A stretch of DNA of 64,000 nt from Euborellia annulipes. Lineage: Eukaryota; Arthropoda; Insecta; Dermaptera; Anisolabididae. The first letter of the stretch is position 1. Each line of letters starts with the position of its first letter. Made by a program: the position numbers and the translations under genes. The stretch spans positions 186,001 through 250,000 of the forward strand of contig JAKCPI010000901.1 in the NCBI GenBank assembly GCA_023213315.1. Direction: 5' to 3'. Below, in pieces: positions 53,630-64,000 of this stretch. Below the pieces are notes generated by a model. The model made no database searches and had not been told where the DNA came from. It saw nothing but the letters and a program-made list of their open reading frames with translations.

Positions 53630-53900
53630 GCAAATAATAATTCAAAAAGTGTGTTATTAATTAGGTAGATTCATTAATTTTGAACAAAGAACTCTAATTG
53701 AGAGTTAGGTATTATTTACATATGTGACTGACTTCGCCTCGCTCGTAGCCAACTTTACTTTGTTTACATGCATTGCTCACTTCATATTACCAACAATTGA
53801 ATCCTATTATTATTTACTATTAGGCCTATTATTATTTGCTAAAATAAATCAAAAAATTGTCTTCTATTTCTGATAACAATAATCGTTAAAATCTAAATCA
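53630..53900. mobile_element. shortened copy of palindromic element F6
   Basis: The left arm is collinear with 31870-32110, including ACTTCGCCTCGCTC and CATTGCTCACTTCATATTAC. Most of the right arm is lost, leaving TTATTTGCTAAAATAAAT and ATTGTCTTCTATTTCTGATA. A deletion removes exactly the hammerhead-like core of the left arm. Confidence 0.75.
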
Positions 53901-54944
53901 ATTAATCAAACTGTCCTATTTCTGGTAAATTATTTTAATCCGATCCAGTTGTTTAATTTTATTTGTGAAATAGATGATTTCAATTCAATCGAATTATTTA
54001 TTTGATGTTGTCTACTTTCTCTTCAAAAATAATTTCACAGGCAATGTTTAGTATTTTTATTTATAGTACATCTACTTTATTTATGTGATAGTTGTGTATA
54101 AAATAAAATTATATCTCTCTTATCTAAATGCAAGAAAAATATCTCGACGCATATAACCTTTTATTATTTTTCCTTCAGAATTTTTTAAATAAAAATGACA
54201 TCTAATCGCCTCTAAAATAGTTAACTGAGACTATGCCTTCTTAAAAAACATTTCAATTTTAAATTAATGTCCAAGTTTAATTTTATTTCTCAAGATGGTT
54301 TTTCCTTGCTTGGTTAGTATAGTAAAAATGACATTAGACTTTGAATTTATTTGAGAAGAGTTGGAAATCTTTCTCCGTCACATTTGGTTGGTCATCGTTA
54401 TCTCACTAATCAAATTTACGATTTGGGCTGGTATTTGTTCTTGAGGAGACTGCGTGTCGCCGGTTGGTTCCTCGGTTGGCTCCGGTTGGCTCCTCGGCTC
54501 TCGGCTTCTCGACTTCTCGACAGCCAATAAAACCCGGACTGCCAATCAACCCACTCCATATGATTTGTCCCCTCCCCTACCCAATCACCGCAAATTCTAT
54601 TTTTTTAAAATTAAATCTTCAAATCACTTAATTATTATATTTATTTATTTTTTAATCAACATGGAAAGTTCTTTCATTTTATAAAGACGATCCGAGGTTC
54701 TTTGTTGCAGTGTTGTATAATCAACCAGTTATGCAAGAAATTTCAACCTGTTGTTTATTATCTTCTCTTTACTAGTCTTCATTTATAATTGCAAATAAAT
54801 AAACAACCTTTTTTGACATCTATAGATAATACAGGCCAATTTGGTGCTGGTGTATTTTGAGCTATTCCTTGATAAATGGCTAGCCCTGATACCAAAAATA
54901 TCATCAGTTTTGCTCAATCAGCTCTAGTTTTAGAGATATACACT
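53901..54944. other. unassigned DNA with a G+C-richer island
   Basis: The segment 54425-54595 is G+C-richer, with repeated GGTTGGCTCC/GGTTGGTTCC and CTTCTCGAC units; its 76-codon frame has no known domain. 54838-54895 is an inverted copy of 38825-38878. Confidence 0.35.
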
Positions 54945-55245
54945 GTCCAAAGGATATTCATAAATAGGTATTATCATGGTCAATGCTCTGCCGAATTAAA
55001 ATCAATTATTCTACCCAATGCAACATATACACGGAACACAAGGGAGGCATCGTCCAAGCATCCCTATGCTGTTCAGATCACGACTAACAGAACTAGTCAA
55101 TCTTTCTTTGTCCCCATGACCTTCCGTGATTAGAACAAGCTCCCTGCGTCTATCTTCCCCAAATCCTACAATCTTCAGACTTTCAAGTCTAATCTCAACA
55201 TACATCTTCTCAGTTCCCGCAGTTGAGTTCCCCTTTTATGCTTCT
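54945..55245 (+). pseudogene. CR1/L2-like LINE 3' end, copy 2, with nonsense mutation
   Basis: The frame reads VQRIFINRYYHGQCSAELK, TYTRNTREASSKHPYAVQI and FRD, then TAG where copy 1 has the conserved tryptophan codon TGG, and continues NKLPASIFPKSYNLQTFKSN in the same frame. This is a dead fragment of the same LINE family as 48593-48939. Confidence 0.75.
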
Positions 55246-55370
55246 CCAATCACGGGAGCGTGATTGGAACAAGCTCCCTGCGTCTATTTTCCCCAAAACC
55301 TACAATCATCAGACTTTCAAGACTCTGGCCTTCTACCCATTCAAAAAAAAAACAAAAAACAAAAACAAAA
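55246..55370 (+). pseudogene. CR1/L2-like LINE 3' end, adjacent third fragment
   Basis: It repeats RDWNKLPASIFPKTYNHQTF directly after copy 2 and ends in an A-rich tail (55340-55375). Tandem placement suggests nested or template-switched insertion. Confidence 0.65.
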
Positions 55371-56365
55371 AAAAACTAGTATATGAGGAGAATAATGCAC
55401 TCAGGACCAGGGCCGGATTAAGCAAGTTTTATGTCTCTTGTGTAGAGTGATCAAATTCTAAGTGTGATGAAGAACCGAAGAAAATATTTTAATACCACTG
55501 TCAACAAGATACATTATATAAGATACTTAAATTAATAGAAATCAAGATTTTTACTCCTTCATCGATGAGAAGAAAAACGGAATTAATAAAAAAATAAATA
55601 AATATATAAAATTTTTTTACACACACAAACATTTTTATTTAAAACCGAATTTAGACTCATTTAAATTCTACATTCGTGTTCTATTGCAATATTTATGTTT
55701 CAATTTATTTTTTATAGGTCTTACACATCACAGATTATACATTTTGCATGTTCTTCGTTTCTGAATTTATTATACTATATATTTTCTGATTATTACGTTG
55801 TTTTATGTTTAGGATAAATTCCTATGAATCGATTTACATTAAAAATGTAGCGCAAAATACTTTAGCAAATACAATGGTCATTTAAAGGAAATTGTATATT
55901 CCTAAAATAGTCACCAGATATTTGCTTATAAAAAACTGCCTAAAACAAGTTATTGTACATGATTAAGAGGCCATTAGCGGGCCTGAGTCAAGAGTCTGTG
56001 AGATTCTAAAGTTGAAATTTCAAGGGGAGTGAGGCCACCCTCGCTACATGCGTGTTCTGCCAAAGGACTGCGCAGGTAGTCATATATCGTCGTCTGTCAT
56101 TTAAAATCACCAAATTTAATGCTAAGAAATGCATCCAATCTAATTAGAAAAAACTTTTTATAGAAATTTTAAATAAACATTTAAATCAGGTGTTCATCAG
56201 GTATCATCGACCTCCTAACAGTCCACCTCGACTCAATTGAGTCTCCAGTCAGATATTTTAATCAGAATAGCAATAAAACCTTTTTCATAAGAATTTGAAT
56301 GTTTTTTTTTTAAAGAGTTCGGTTTTTTCTGTTGTTCCTTTTACGATTTTAAAATTTATTTTTTT
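55371..56365. other. unassigned AT-rich DNA
   Basis: A CAGGGCCGGATTAAGCAAG stretch near 55408-55426 is typical of insect hAT ends, but no partner end was found. The segment 55965-56095 is G+C-richer. No gene is seen. Confidence 0.35.
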
Positions 56366-56772
56366 ATGGACCGAAACTCCTCAAACTACGCTGATTTTTC
56401 GGCAAGGGTGTAGGAAGGGAAAAACAAGAAATAAAGTTATTTTATTTTCCCAAATGAGTTTATTTCCTTATATTTCGAAGGCACAAAAGCTCTTCTTCAG
56501 AGGAAGCTCATTTTACACTCCGCTAACATTACAATAACAGCCAAATGGCTTTCTTGGATGCAAAAAATCTTGGCTGTTATTGTAATGTTATCGGAGTGTA
56601 AAATGAGCTTCCTCTGAAGAAGAAGAGCCTTTGTGCCTTCGAAATAATTAATAGGAAATAAACTCATTTTGGAAAATAAAATAACTTTATTTTTTGTTTT
56701 TCTCTTCCTACACCCTTGCTAAAAAATCAGCGGTTTGAAGTTTCGGTCCATAATTATCTCGGCATCACTCAT
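56366..56772. mobile_element. palindromic element F11
   Basis: The arms run TGGACCGAAACTCCTCAAAC to the inverse GTTTGAAGTTTCGGTCCA. The plus strand at 56618-56648 reads CTGAAGA, AGAAGAGCC, TTTGTGCCTTCGAAATAATT: CTGAAGA is intact and the stem GAAG/CTTC plus GAAA follow. Unlike the others, GAAA is not followed by CGTC. A tail ATAATTATCTCGGCATCACTC lies on the right. Confidence 0.72.
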
Positions 56773-56826
56773 TAAGCTTCAATCATTATTTTTTTTTTAT
56801 TTTAAGGGTTTTAATTAATTTAGCCC

Positions 56827-56997
56827 GTGACCCGTAGTTCAGAGTGAAGACATTAGCATCTTTTACCTAAAGGTTCACTTCCCGTCCCAAGCAAGAAAAA
56901 TGTATTTCATTTGAAATGGTTACCATTCATATGAAATAAAAATGGCGTTTAAATGGCCTTGGATGTCGAAAAAGACCTTAAACAAGTTTAAAAAAAA
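56827..56997 (+). mobile_element. tRNA-derived SINE, full-length copy
   Basis: The head reads CCCGTGACCCGTAGTTCAGA through GAAGACATTAGCATC (A-box region) and AAGGTTCACTTCCC (B-box region). The body continues to GGATGTCGAAAAAGACC with a short A tail. Confidence 0.82.
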
Positions 56998-57039
56998 ATT
57001 ATTTTATTATTATAATTAAATGGCGGTACTTTTTTTTAG

Positions 57040-57236
57040 GAAGAGAAAGAATCCAATGCTTCCCAAAGGGAAAATTTTATATTTTCTGAAATTTTTTGAG
57101 TGGATTTGACGACACGAGTATTTTTTTTTTTAACCCTTTAATAACGGTTGGAAAATTCATCTCGAAATTTCAACTAGAATGATTTAACAAAGCGTGACTG
57201 ACAAACAGACGGACATTAGTGAATTATATATATAGG
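57040..57236 (-). mobile_element. Helitron-like 5' fragment
   Basis: The minus strand begins CCTATATATATAATTCACTA and continues with a GTCCGTCTGTTTGTCAGTC segment matching 22713 onward. No 3' end is seen. Confidence 0.4.
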
Positions 57237-57278
57237 CATTTATTTAAATACATTATAAATAAATCTAATATTCACAGT

Positions 57279-57362
57279 AATTTATTTTTTGGGCACATTT
57301 GAAGTCAGAGATCAAATAAAAAACAAAAATTCTATCAAATGTGTCCAAAAAATAAATTACTA
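57279..57362. repeat. perfect-stem hairpin
   Basis: Arms of 27 bases, AGTAATTTATTTTTTGGGCA... and its inverse ending ...AAAATAAATTACT, differ at one position and enclose about 29 bases. Confidence 0.7.
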
Positions 57363-58990
57363 TATAAGTGTAAATAGTTAATTAAAAACTCCCTCCACCA
57401 ATAAAGTATTAGTTTCTCATTTAGATAAGTTATATATAAATAGAAGAAGAATTAGATGTTTTTAATTAATAAAAAATATCTTTTTTTTTGTTTAATTAAT
57501 TAATTTAACTCTTCTTCTACATTGATTAGAACTCATTAAGTTTTATACTAAATTTAAAATTCTCTTATTCTGGCTGCTATGCTAAATTATCTGTGCTTGT
57601 GTGCATATGTGTGTGCTGAGCTCATCGGATTAGAGATGCGCATTAAACAAAGCCGTGGTGGGGGAGGGTCAGCAGGTCAGCTGGACACCTGGCAGACACA
57701 CCTGGACCGGCATTCCAGGCCTCTGGCCAACTGTGTGCCTTTCCAGCCATCGTGCGCCGTTTAATTATGGATTTTCGGCTTTTAGAAAATCTTATCATCC
57801 GGCTTGTGCTCGTGGGTGGTGCCGATTACAACCTCGACCTTATAGACATACCAGTTTATTAAGCAAGGGGTGGAGAAGGAGCAGTCTTCAATTACAAATT
57901 TTCTTCAAGGAGGAGGAGCATTTTCATGCTCAATAGGATTTATCAACAGAGAAAAATTTAAATTTATATTACTAACCGTGTGAGGCCCTCTCCTCTTGAT
58001 TACTCTTTCTATCTATATATTTGTATTAATTTACAAAATAAATATTTGTAATTTTAATCATTTCCTCTGCTCAGGACTCTCAAGTGACCAGTCTTTTTTT
58101 ATCAGTCGTATTCTTATGCAATATCAATCTTTAATAATAATAAATTAAAAACAAGGAGGAAATGTAACAAGCTGATTTTAATTTTTAAGTTATTCAACAA
58201 TCAAATAAACACTCCGGAGCTTTTGAAATTGCTATCCTTTAGTCCCAAGACCATGGTCTGCCGTTAAATTAGGAGGTCCCAACACAATTTGAGGTGGGGC
58301 CTAGTAAAAGAGACGTTGCAGTCGGACATTTCGACGTCCCTGGAACTATGCAGCAACGTCCCTAGCAAAGTCCCCGTCGATCCAAAACGCCCCGGGGATG
58401 TGGTTGTATCTTTTTTGCACAATTCAGGCAATCTCCATTAATTTCATCAATGCAATTATTTAATATGCTTTTAAATGAGTATGATTTATTTTTTTTTTCA
58501 ATTAATTAATATAAGAAAATTTGTTTTTCTAATCATTAAAAATAATTAATTAAAAGAAAAAAAAACTACTTTTCATTTGATTCTGTTATTACCAGGGCTG
58601 ACTTAGAGCATAAGCTCTGAAGCCCATAGTGTTCATAATATTTTTATCATTGTATTTAATTCTAAAAAATAAATAAATAAGTTAAAAAGCCTAAAAAAAT
58701 AAACAAATTTCAAAAATTTCATCGAAATTATCCGAACACATGCCAGTATTGTAAAATTTCGACATGTCTTGTCTTTGATAGTTGTATCATGGATTATTCT
58801 CATCTATCTAATATTATGGAGAATGCGCAGAATTATTTTTTGCTTGAAAAAGAAAGCAAACTTTATTTTTTTTTTTTTAATTTCTCAAAAAATTCATTAG
58901 TAAAAAAATTTCTTTGTCGAAACCCAATAAAGAGTCTATAATTTAAGAATTATATATATCATGTGTTGGTCCATGAAGTAATATTGAAAA
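57363..58990. other. unassigned DNA with two G+C-richer islands
   Basis: 57600-57850 is G+C-rich and single-copy, with CAGGTCAGCTGGACACCTGG and a homeodomain-type TTTAATTATGG site. 58190-58400 is also G+C-richer. Either could be regulatory DNA or a non-coding exon. The frame at 57655-57936 has no known domain. Confidence 0.3.
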
Positions 58991-59218
58991 ACATCTAACC
59001 AAGTATTTATTAATTTAAATAAGAGAGAAAGGTAGTCACCGCCGGGTGTTACTAACTGTTATACGGACTGAAATTCAGCGATCTATCAAATTTACCAACT
59101 GCGGTACTGTGATTCAGTAGTAGGGCATGCTGACTACACATCGGCAGATCCGTTGTTCAACCCCCGGCGGTACCTTCCTGTTTCGATTATTTAAATTAAT
59201 ATACACTTGGTTAGATAT
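58991..59218. mobile_element. paired tRNA-like foldback element T3
   Basis: Arms ACATCTAACCAAGTATTTAT and the inverse ATACACTTGGTTAGATAT enclose a plus-strand tRNA-like unit (59101-59174). This has A-box-like GATTCAGTAGTAGGGC, an anticodon stem GCTGA/TCGGC with loop CTACACA (ACA at the anticodon position) and B-box-like GTTCAACCCCC. The inverted partner (59039-59090) is degraded. No target duplication could be fixed. Confidence 0.65.
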
Positions 59219-61859
59219 TTTTTAAAGAATCTATATTTTAATAAAAAAAAATCTTAAAAGGCGGGAATCATCTCCTCCCTCCCTCCTCAAATGACATCAC
59301 TAGGGAGGGGAGCGCGAAATACGAAGTTCAAAAATGCCAGTTTATATTTATAATATGAAATTCCATAATTCTACTTATTCTAGTTATAACTCAGAAAAGT
59401 TAAATCATCAAAAATTCTTAAACTTTATTTTTATTGATGCAATTCTCCCTCACTATCAGCACCCCACCCATAAGAGGATATAATTCCATATCAGCGAAAA
59501 AAATCGGATAACCAGTTGACCTTCGGCCTTTATCCTTTTTTTTTTACGCTTTATAAACTATGTAAAATCAACAAGAGGGATATAAACAAATAAATAAAAT
59601 AAAATATATCATATATAAATTGATTTAATCATATTTTTAATTTAGTATTCATAGATAAATAAATTGCCTTAAATTTAATCAAGGAGTCAATGGGAGGAGC
59701 TGAACTAATCTAAATCCTTAAATGGGGCTCAGAGGGAAGTAAAAATTTTTTTTACTAAAAAACAGGCGGAGCTGCTAGGGAGCCACGCCCACAGGGCTTT
59801 TAAAATACATCGTCGAATGTCTGTTCAGTATTGTGATAAAGATAAATTTCGAAATTAACCAAATTTCCCGGATGAATAAGTGAGAATTCTCATAGCCCGC
59901 TTTCGCTAGAATTTTTGGACGCTTTTTAACTCTTTTTTTTTTTTTTTTTCTAGTACTTTTTTTCTCGCCCCACCCCACAATTCCTAATAAATTTTATTCA
60001 CTTTATTAGAACATCTTTTAATTCAAATCAGAAATAATTATATATCTTAAATAAGAACTTTTAAGAGCATAACCAATGAATTATCAGTTTTTAGACCTAT
60101 ATATCTTCGGTTATCGATTTTCCCTTTTTTCAAATGTCACATTTAAAATCATACAAAACTATTTTCTATTGAAAGGGGAAGAAATAAATCGGATTTAATA
60201 AATATCAATGTTTAACAAAAAAAAACAAGGCAAGAATCCTCGTTTTTGAAAAAAAAAAAAAAAACATTTTTTTTCGATAGCCAGTTTTACGGATATTTTG
60301 CTTTTAAAACTGCTTTTCCTTTTGCTGAATCAACTTTAGCTTTAGAGATAAAAAGAAAATTAAATTTCACTGGGAAACTAAAAACATGGGAATAATTTAT
60401 AATTTTTTTTTTAACATTGAACGTGTCTAATACCATTTTTATAAATCCTGCATAGAATAAACTTATGTTTAAATTATTCTATAGCAAAATAAATATAGTT
60501 AAATAAATAAATCATTGAAACAAAAAAACCTTGTGTTTCATACTTGAATTTAATTCTCCTATTAAATAATAATGTTTCAACTAGAGCCAACGGTTACCAG
60601 TTTAAAATTAATATTCTATAGCACTTTATTTTTCCAAAAAGCCTGAAAATCAGTTATGAACAAAAAAGTTATCAAAGTCATGCTTCAACCAAATTTAATA
60701 AATATTGAATTTACATGAAATGTAATTAAAAATAAAATTTAAAACAATATTACTGAATAAAATTAGTGAATGCAGTCACCATCTTAAAAATTTTCTTATA
60801 TTTCTTTGAAACGTGATTTTGTTAACTTTTTATTCATAACATCGTTAATCATACATGAATGCTTTGTGCAAAGAAAAAGAGCTATAGAATAATTTAAACT
60901 GGTAAAATGGGACTAGGGGTGTCCATTGTTAAGAATAACTGCAGTTTTTATTTCTTTTGCGTTTGATAATTTTTGTCATGTTGTGAATTTGAACTTGAGT
61001 TGTTTTTACTTGTCAGTATTATAATGTGTAAAATTTTCTCCTCTTGTCTCTCATTTTTCTGTGATTCTTGTTTTAAAAAATGTGATATGAAATTCCTCTC
61101 TTGTTTCTTCTTTCTTCGCCTTTATTATTCCCGTGGTGCGGGGTCGGTGGAGTGGTCGAAGGAACGGGTTTTTTCAACCGAAAGAACAGGCCGGCCTGTC
61201 GCACGGTCTGACGTCTTGTTGAAAATATAGAAGAAAGGGACAGACATGTAAAGAATAGAAGGACTGCTAGTCCCAGCTCGAGTAGCTCGTGGTCTCCATT
61301 CACGTGCCCACAAGATGCCCTGAGCATAAATTCGTCTCTTGTTTAATTTGAAGAAAATTTGATGAATTAAATAAAAAATTTAAAAATTAAATAATCTTTA
61401 TCAATCATGTCATCGATTTACTATTCTAGAAAGAAGTCTAAAAAAGGAGCATAAATAATTTCAAGTGTCTTTTTGACAATTTGTTATCCGCACTGAAAAG
61501 CGCGACTAATCCCCGAAAAATCAACTTCAAAAATTGAATTGTCTTTTGTTTGAAAAATGCTCACTCAGCATTTTGAACAAATCTTGATCTCTAACAAGCG
61601 GAGTCCTTTTTAGTTAAAAAAAAATATATATATATATAAACCCTCAAACGAGGCGCATAATAGTTTACTTATATCATCTATCCAATAATTCTTCTTCTTT
61701 TGTAAAATTATTCCTTCTTATTCAGGATTATTTTAATTTTTTTTGTTGACAATTTAAGAATCAATGGCATATTAGTTGCAATCAGGCTTTTCTATTTCTA
61801 TTATATTTGTTAGTCAGAGGTGCCAACTTCCTTCAATTTTTATAGAATAGAATTTTTAG
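59219..61859. other. unassigned AT-rich DNA with a G+C-richer island
   Basis: No gene is identified. The segment 61120-61330 stands out as G+C-rich (GGGGTCGGTGGAGTGGTCGA, CAGGCCGGCCTGTCGCACGG) and matches no repeat. Overlapping frames there on both strands have no recognised domain. Poly(T) lies at 59933-59950 and poly(A) at 60248-60265. Confidence 0.35.
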
Positions 61860-62880
61860 TCCGATAGTTAAAGTCACTAGTACTTTACTGATGTACTTTG
61901 TTGGTTTTTTTTTTCGATTTTCTCAAAATTCTTTCAAACGATTTTGATTAAAATTCAAAAATCTGGTGTGATTGTCGCACAGCACACAACTTTCTCTTAC
62001 CTTCGGTATTCGAAAGTTGTGTTCTGTGCTTGTCATCAGATATTTCGTGTCGACATATATTTAGTTTCCGCTGATATATTAGAATTCAAGATGTAAAATT
62101 AATAAGTATGGGAAAATATTTATATTTTGTTACCATGGCAACCATTTAGCCCATCTCTCCTATGAAGTACAAGTGCTCTTCAGAAGATTTCAATGGCAAA
62201 ATGAGAATATACATTTTAAAAAGCATCTAAAAAATAATTGATTTATGAATTTAAAAAAAAAATCGTTGGAGCGAATTTTGAGAAAATCGAAAAAAAACTG
62301 AAAAACTACATCAGTAAAATACTAGTACTTTTTGGCTGATTTTGATTAAAAGCTTATTTTTACCCTCGAGGGGTGTGTCTAACTTAAATATAAAATTTCA
62401 ACCTCCTAGCTCAATTCCTTCATGCTTAAAATTGAACACACACCCACCCACACACGCACAGACAGACCATGTCGCGAAAACCACTTTTTTGAACTCAGGG
62501 GACCTCAAAACGTATATATCCACAAAATCTCCACATCGAATTTTGGACATGAAACCAATACTTTCTCTCTATATATTAACATATATAGAGGTAAGAGAAA
62601 ATAAAAATCAATTATTTTTTAGATTCTCTTTAAAATGTATATGTATTTTCATTTTGTTTTCAAAATTGTTTCAAGCACACTTTATTTACTCTTGTACTTA
62701 ATAGAAAAAAAGATCGGAAAAATGTTTGCCGTGGTAACAAAATATAAATTTTTTCCCATGTTTATAAATTGTATATCTTTAATATGTCGTCACAAAAAAT
62801 CTGCACAGAACACAACTTTCAATAACCAAAGCTAAGAGAATTGTGTGCTGTACGACCAGTCACTAGATTTTTTTTTTTTA
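61860..62880. repeat. REP-A head-to-head copies sharing one hairpin
   Basis: A short forward piece (61860-61965) meets the terminal hairpin (61961-62050, arms AATCTGGTGTGATTGTCGCA and GTGCTTGTCATCAGATATT). A nearly full reverse copy (62050-62600) follows, then a forward piece from the AGATTCTCTTTAAAATGTAT part to a second hairpin (62787-62875). Confidence 0.75.
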
Positions 62881-63867
62881 TATAAAAGGTGAAGGGTAAA
62901 ATGACCCAGTTCGGGACTAAATGAGTTATTATTAAGACTCATAAAAAATAAAAACATAGACAAAAAAAATTTTTTTTTGCCAAATATGATTGTCTCATAT
63001 ATTCGAAAGGGGAAGAACAGAAGAATAATCGGCTGATGGCAGGCAGTCAGGCAGGGTCTCATCTTCTTCTTCTCCTCTCGTTGGCTTGTGCAAACGCTGT
63101 TTCTGTTTTCATCTGCTGTGTTTTTGTGTCCCTCATTATACTTCTCGGTTGATGTGTGTGGGAAATCATGTTTGGCATTCCTTTGCCCAGGTGGTCTCTT
63201 CTCTAAGCTTCTCTCGATTGATGTTGGTTGCGCGTGTGCGTGCCTACGAGACCCTCCGTCTCCAGACTCCAACAGAAGAGCTCATCTCTCTCTTTCTGAC
63301 TCTCTCACTCTCTCTTCTCTATCTCTATCTCATTCTTCATTTATTTCCGATCATGCCGGGATGTCTTAAAAGCAAAACTTCTTTATATGAAGGACTATTC
63401 TGAAATTCCTTTGCAATTTAAATTATTAAAATTTCTTCTATTAATGTTGAAAGTTCTTTTTAGCGTCAAGATAAAAAAAAAGAAAAAAAAAATTCTTGGG
63501 ACATGTGTCCACGCGTCCTAATCGTTTGTTTGCGCCTCATTGAACATCGTACAATAAAATCAAAAGGGCAACATTTTTATGTTTATTATAGAATCACAAG
63601 CTCTTAATGTTTAATAAAGCGCAAACTAAAGTGATATATAACGTAACTAAAAAAAAAAAAAAAATTGTTACAATTAATAAGATATTAAAAATCAAAGTAT
63701 CTCAATAAAAATTTGGTTTGATTCCCTGAAATTTTATGTTGCTAAAAATTGAAAAATATATAAATAATATGTCACTAAGTTCTTAAGTTAACTATGTCAT
63801 TTATTCCTTTAGTAATATGTAAAAACATTTACGATAAAAATATTTAAAAATATCCATTAATAAGTAG
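62881..63867. other. unassigned DNA with a pyrimidine-rich, G+C-richer island
   Basis: 63040-63370 is less AT-rich, rich in CT runs on the plus strand, and holds several overlapping frames on both strands (up to 146 codons) with no recognised domain. It may be a promoter or untranslated exon. Poly(A) lies at 63648-63664. Confidence 0.3.
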
Positions 63868-64000
63868 GCTGGTCATTTGGGTTGCCTAACTTCCAGCAAC
63901 TAATCTACTAGAACTATCATAATTGTTTTCAATGAGGGCAGGTTCAGCCAAATAAAAAGCCTTTTATATGCTGGAGACGTTTCGCGATATATTTAATGTC
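63868..64000. mobile_element. palindromic element arm cut by the window end (F13)
   Basis: It starts with a tail TGGTCATTTGGGTTGCCTAA (also seen at 15755) and reaches GCTGGAGACGTTTCGCGATA, the GAAACGTC side of the hammerhead-like core on the minus strand. The rest lies beyond the window. Confidence 0.5.

Noticed and set aside
62832..63272. 146-codon minus-strand frame as a gene
   Set aside because: It crosses a CT-rich island and a REP-A hairpin, and overlapping frames on the other strand are equally long. No motif is recognised.

Overview
This is a eukaryotic window, very AT-rich, with introns, microsatellites and dense layers of transposable elements. The only protein-coding gene I can reconstruct is an ionotropic receptor of the IR75 type on the minus strand (about 16825-25317). 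IR75-type receptors are an insect lineage, so the source is most likely an insect; I cannot name the species. I see no rRNA gene, no intact ordinary tRNA gene, no CRISPR array and no bacterial-style operon.

Layout. 1-7475: copies of an abundant ~0.8 kb interspersed repeat (called REP-A here), a Tc1/mariner-type MITE, a tRNA-derived SINE, a paired tRNA-like foldback, a hAT-type MITE and a palindromic element with 13-bp target duplications. 7476-14520: mostly unique AT-rich DNA with a G+C-richer stretch (9541-10340), several exon-like segments on the plus strand and a complete short Helitron (10660-11218). 16825-25317: the IR75-like gene in ten exons, with introns carrying nested elements. 25318-35330: foldbacks, a second paired tRNA-like element and an A-rich hAT element (31230-31837). 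35330-43040: LINE 3' end, two more mariner MITEs and a large TIR element with a palindrome nested in it. 43040-64000: SINEs, LINE 3' ends, Helitron-like sequence, more palindromes and unique AT-rich DNA with a few G+C-richer islands that may be exons or regulatory DNA.

The most notable pattern is a set of at least 15 palindromic (foldback) elements or single arms with largely different arm sequences. They share one small core, usually CTGANGA, a short stem, then GAAACGTC (CTTCAGG...GACGTTTCGG on the other strand). This matches the catalytic-core layout of hammerhead ribozymes, which have been reported in Penelope-like retroelements. Several have clean 11-13 bp target-site duplications and a similar one-sided tail, so they look like a retroposed family rather than ordinary inverted-repeat DNA transposons.

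A second notable pattern is an inverted pair of tRNA-like units with an apparent ACA anticodon loop (three loci, two with target duplications of 10-12 bp). A third is a conserved ~90-nt hairpin at one end of REP-A, half of which also appears inside an otherwise distinct hAT MITE family.

All calls come from reading the sequence by eye; no alignment, folding or database search was run. Boundaries of degraded repeats are approximate.
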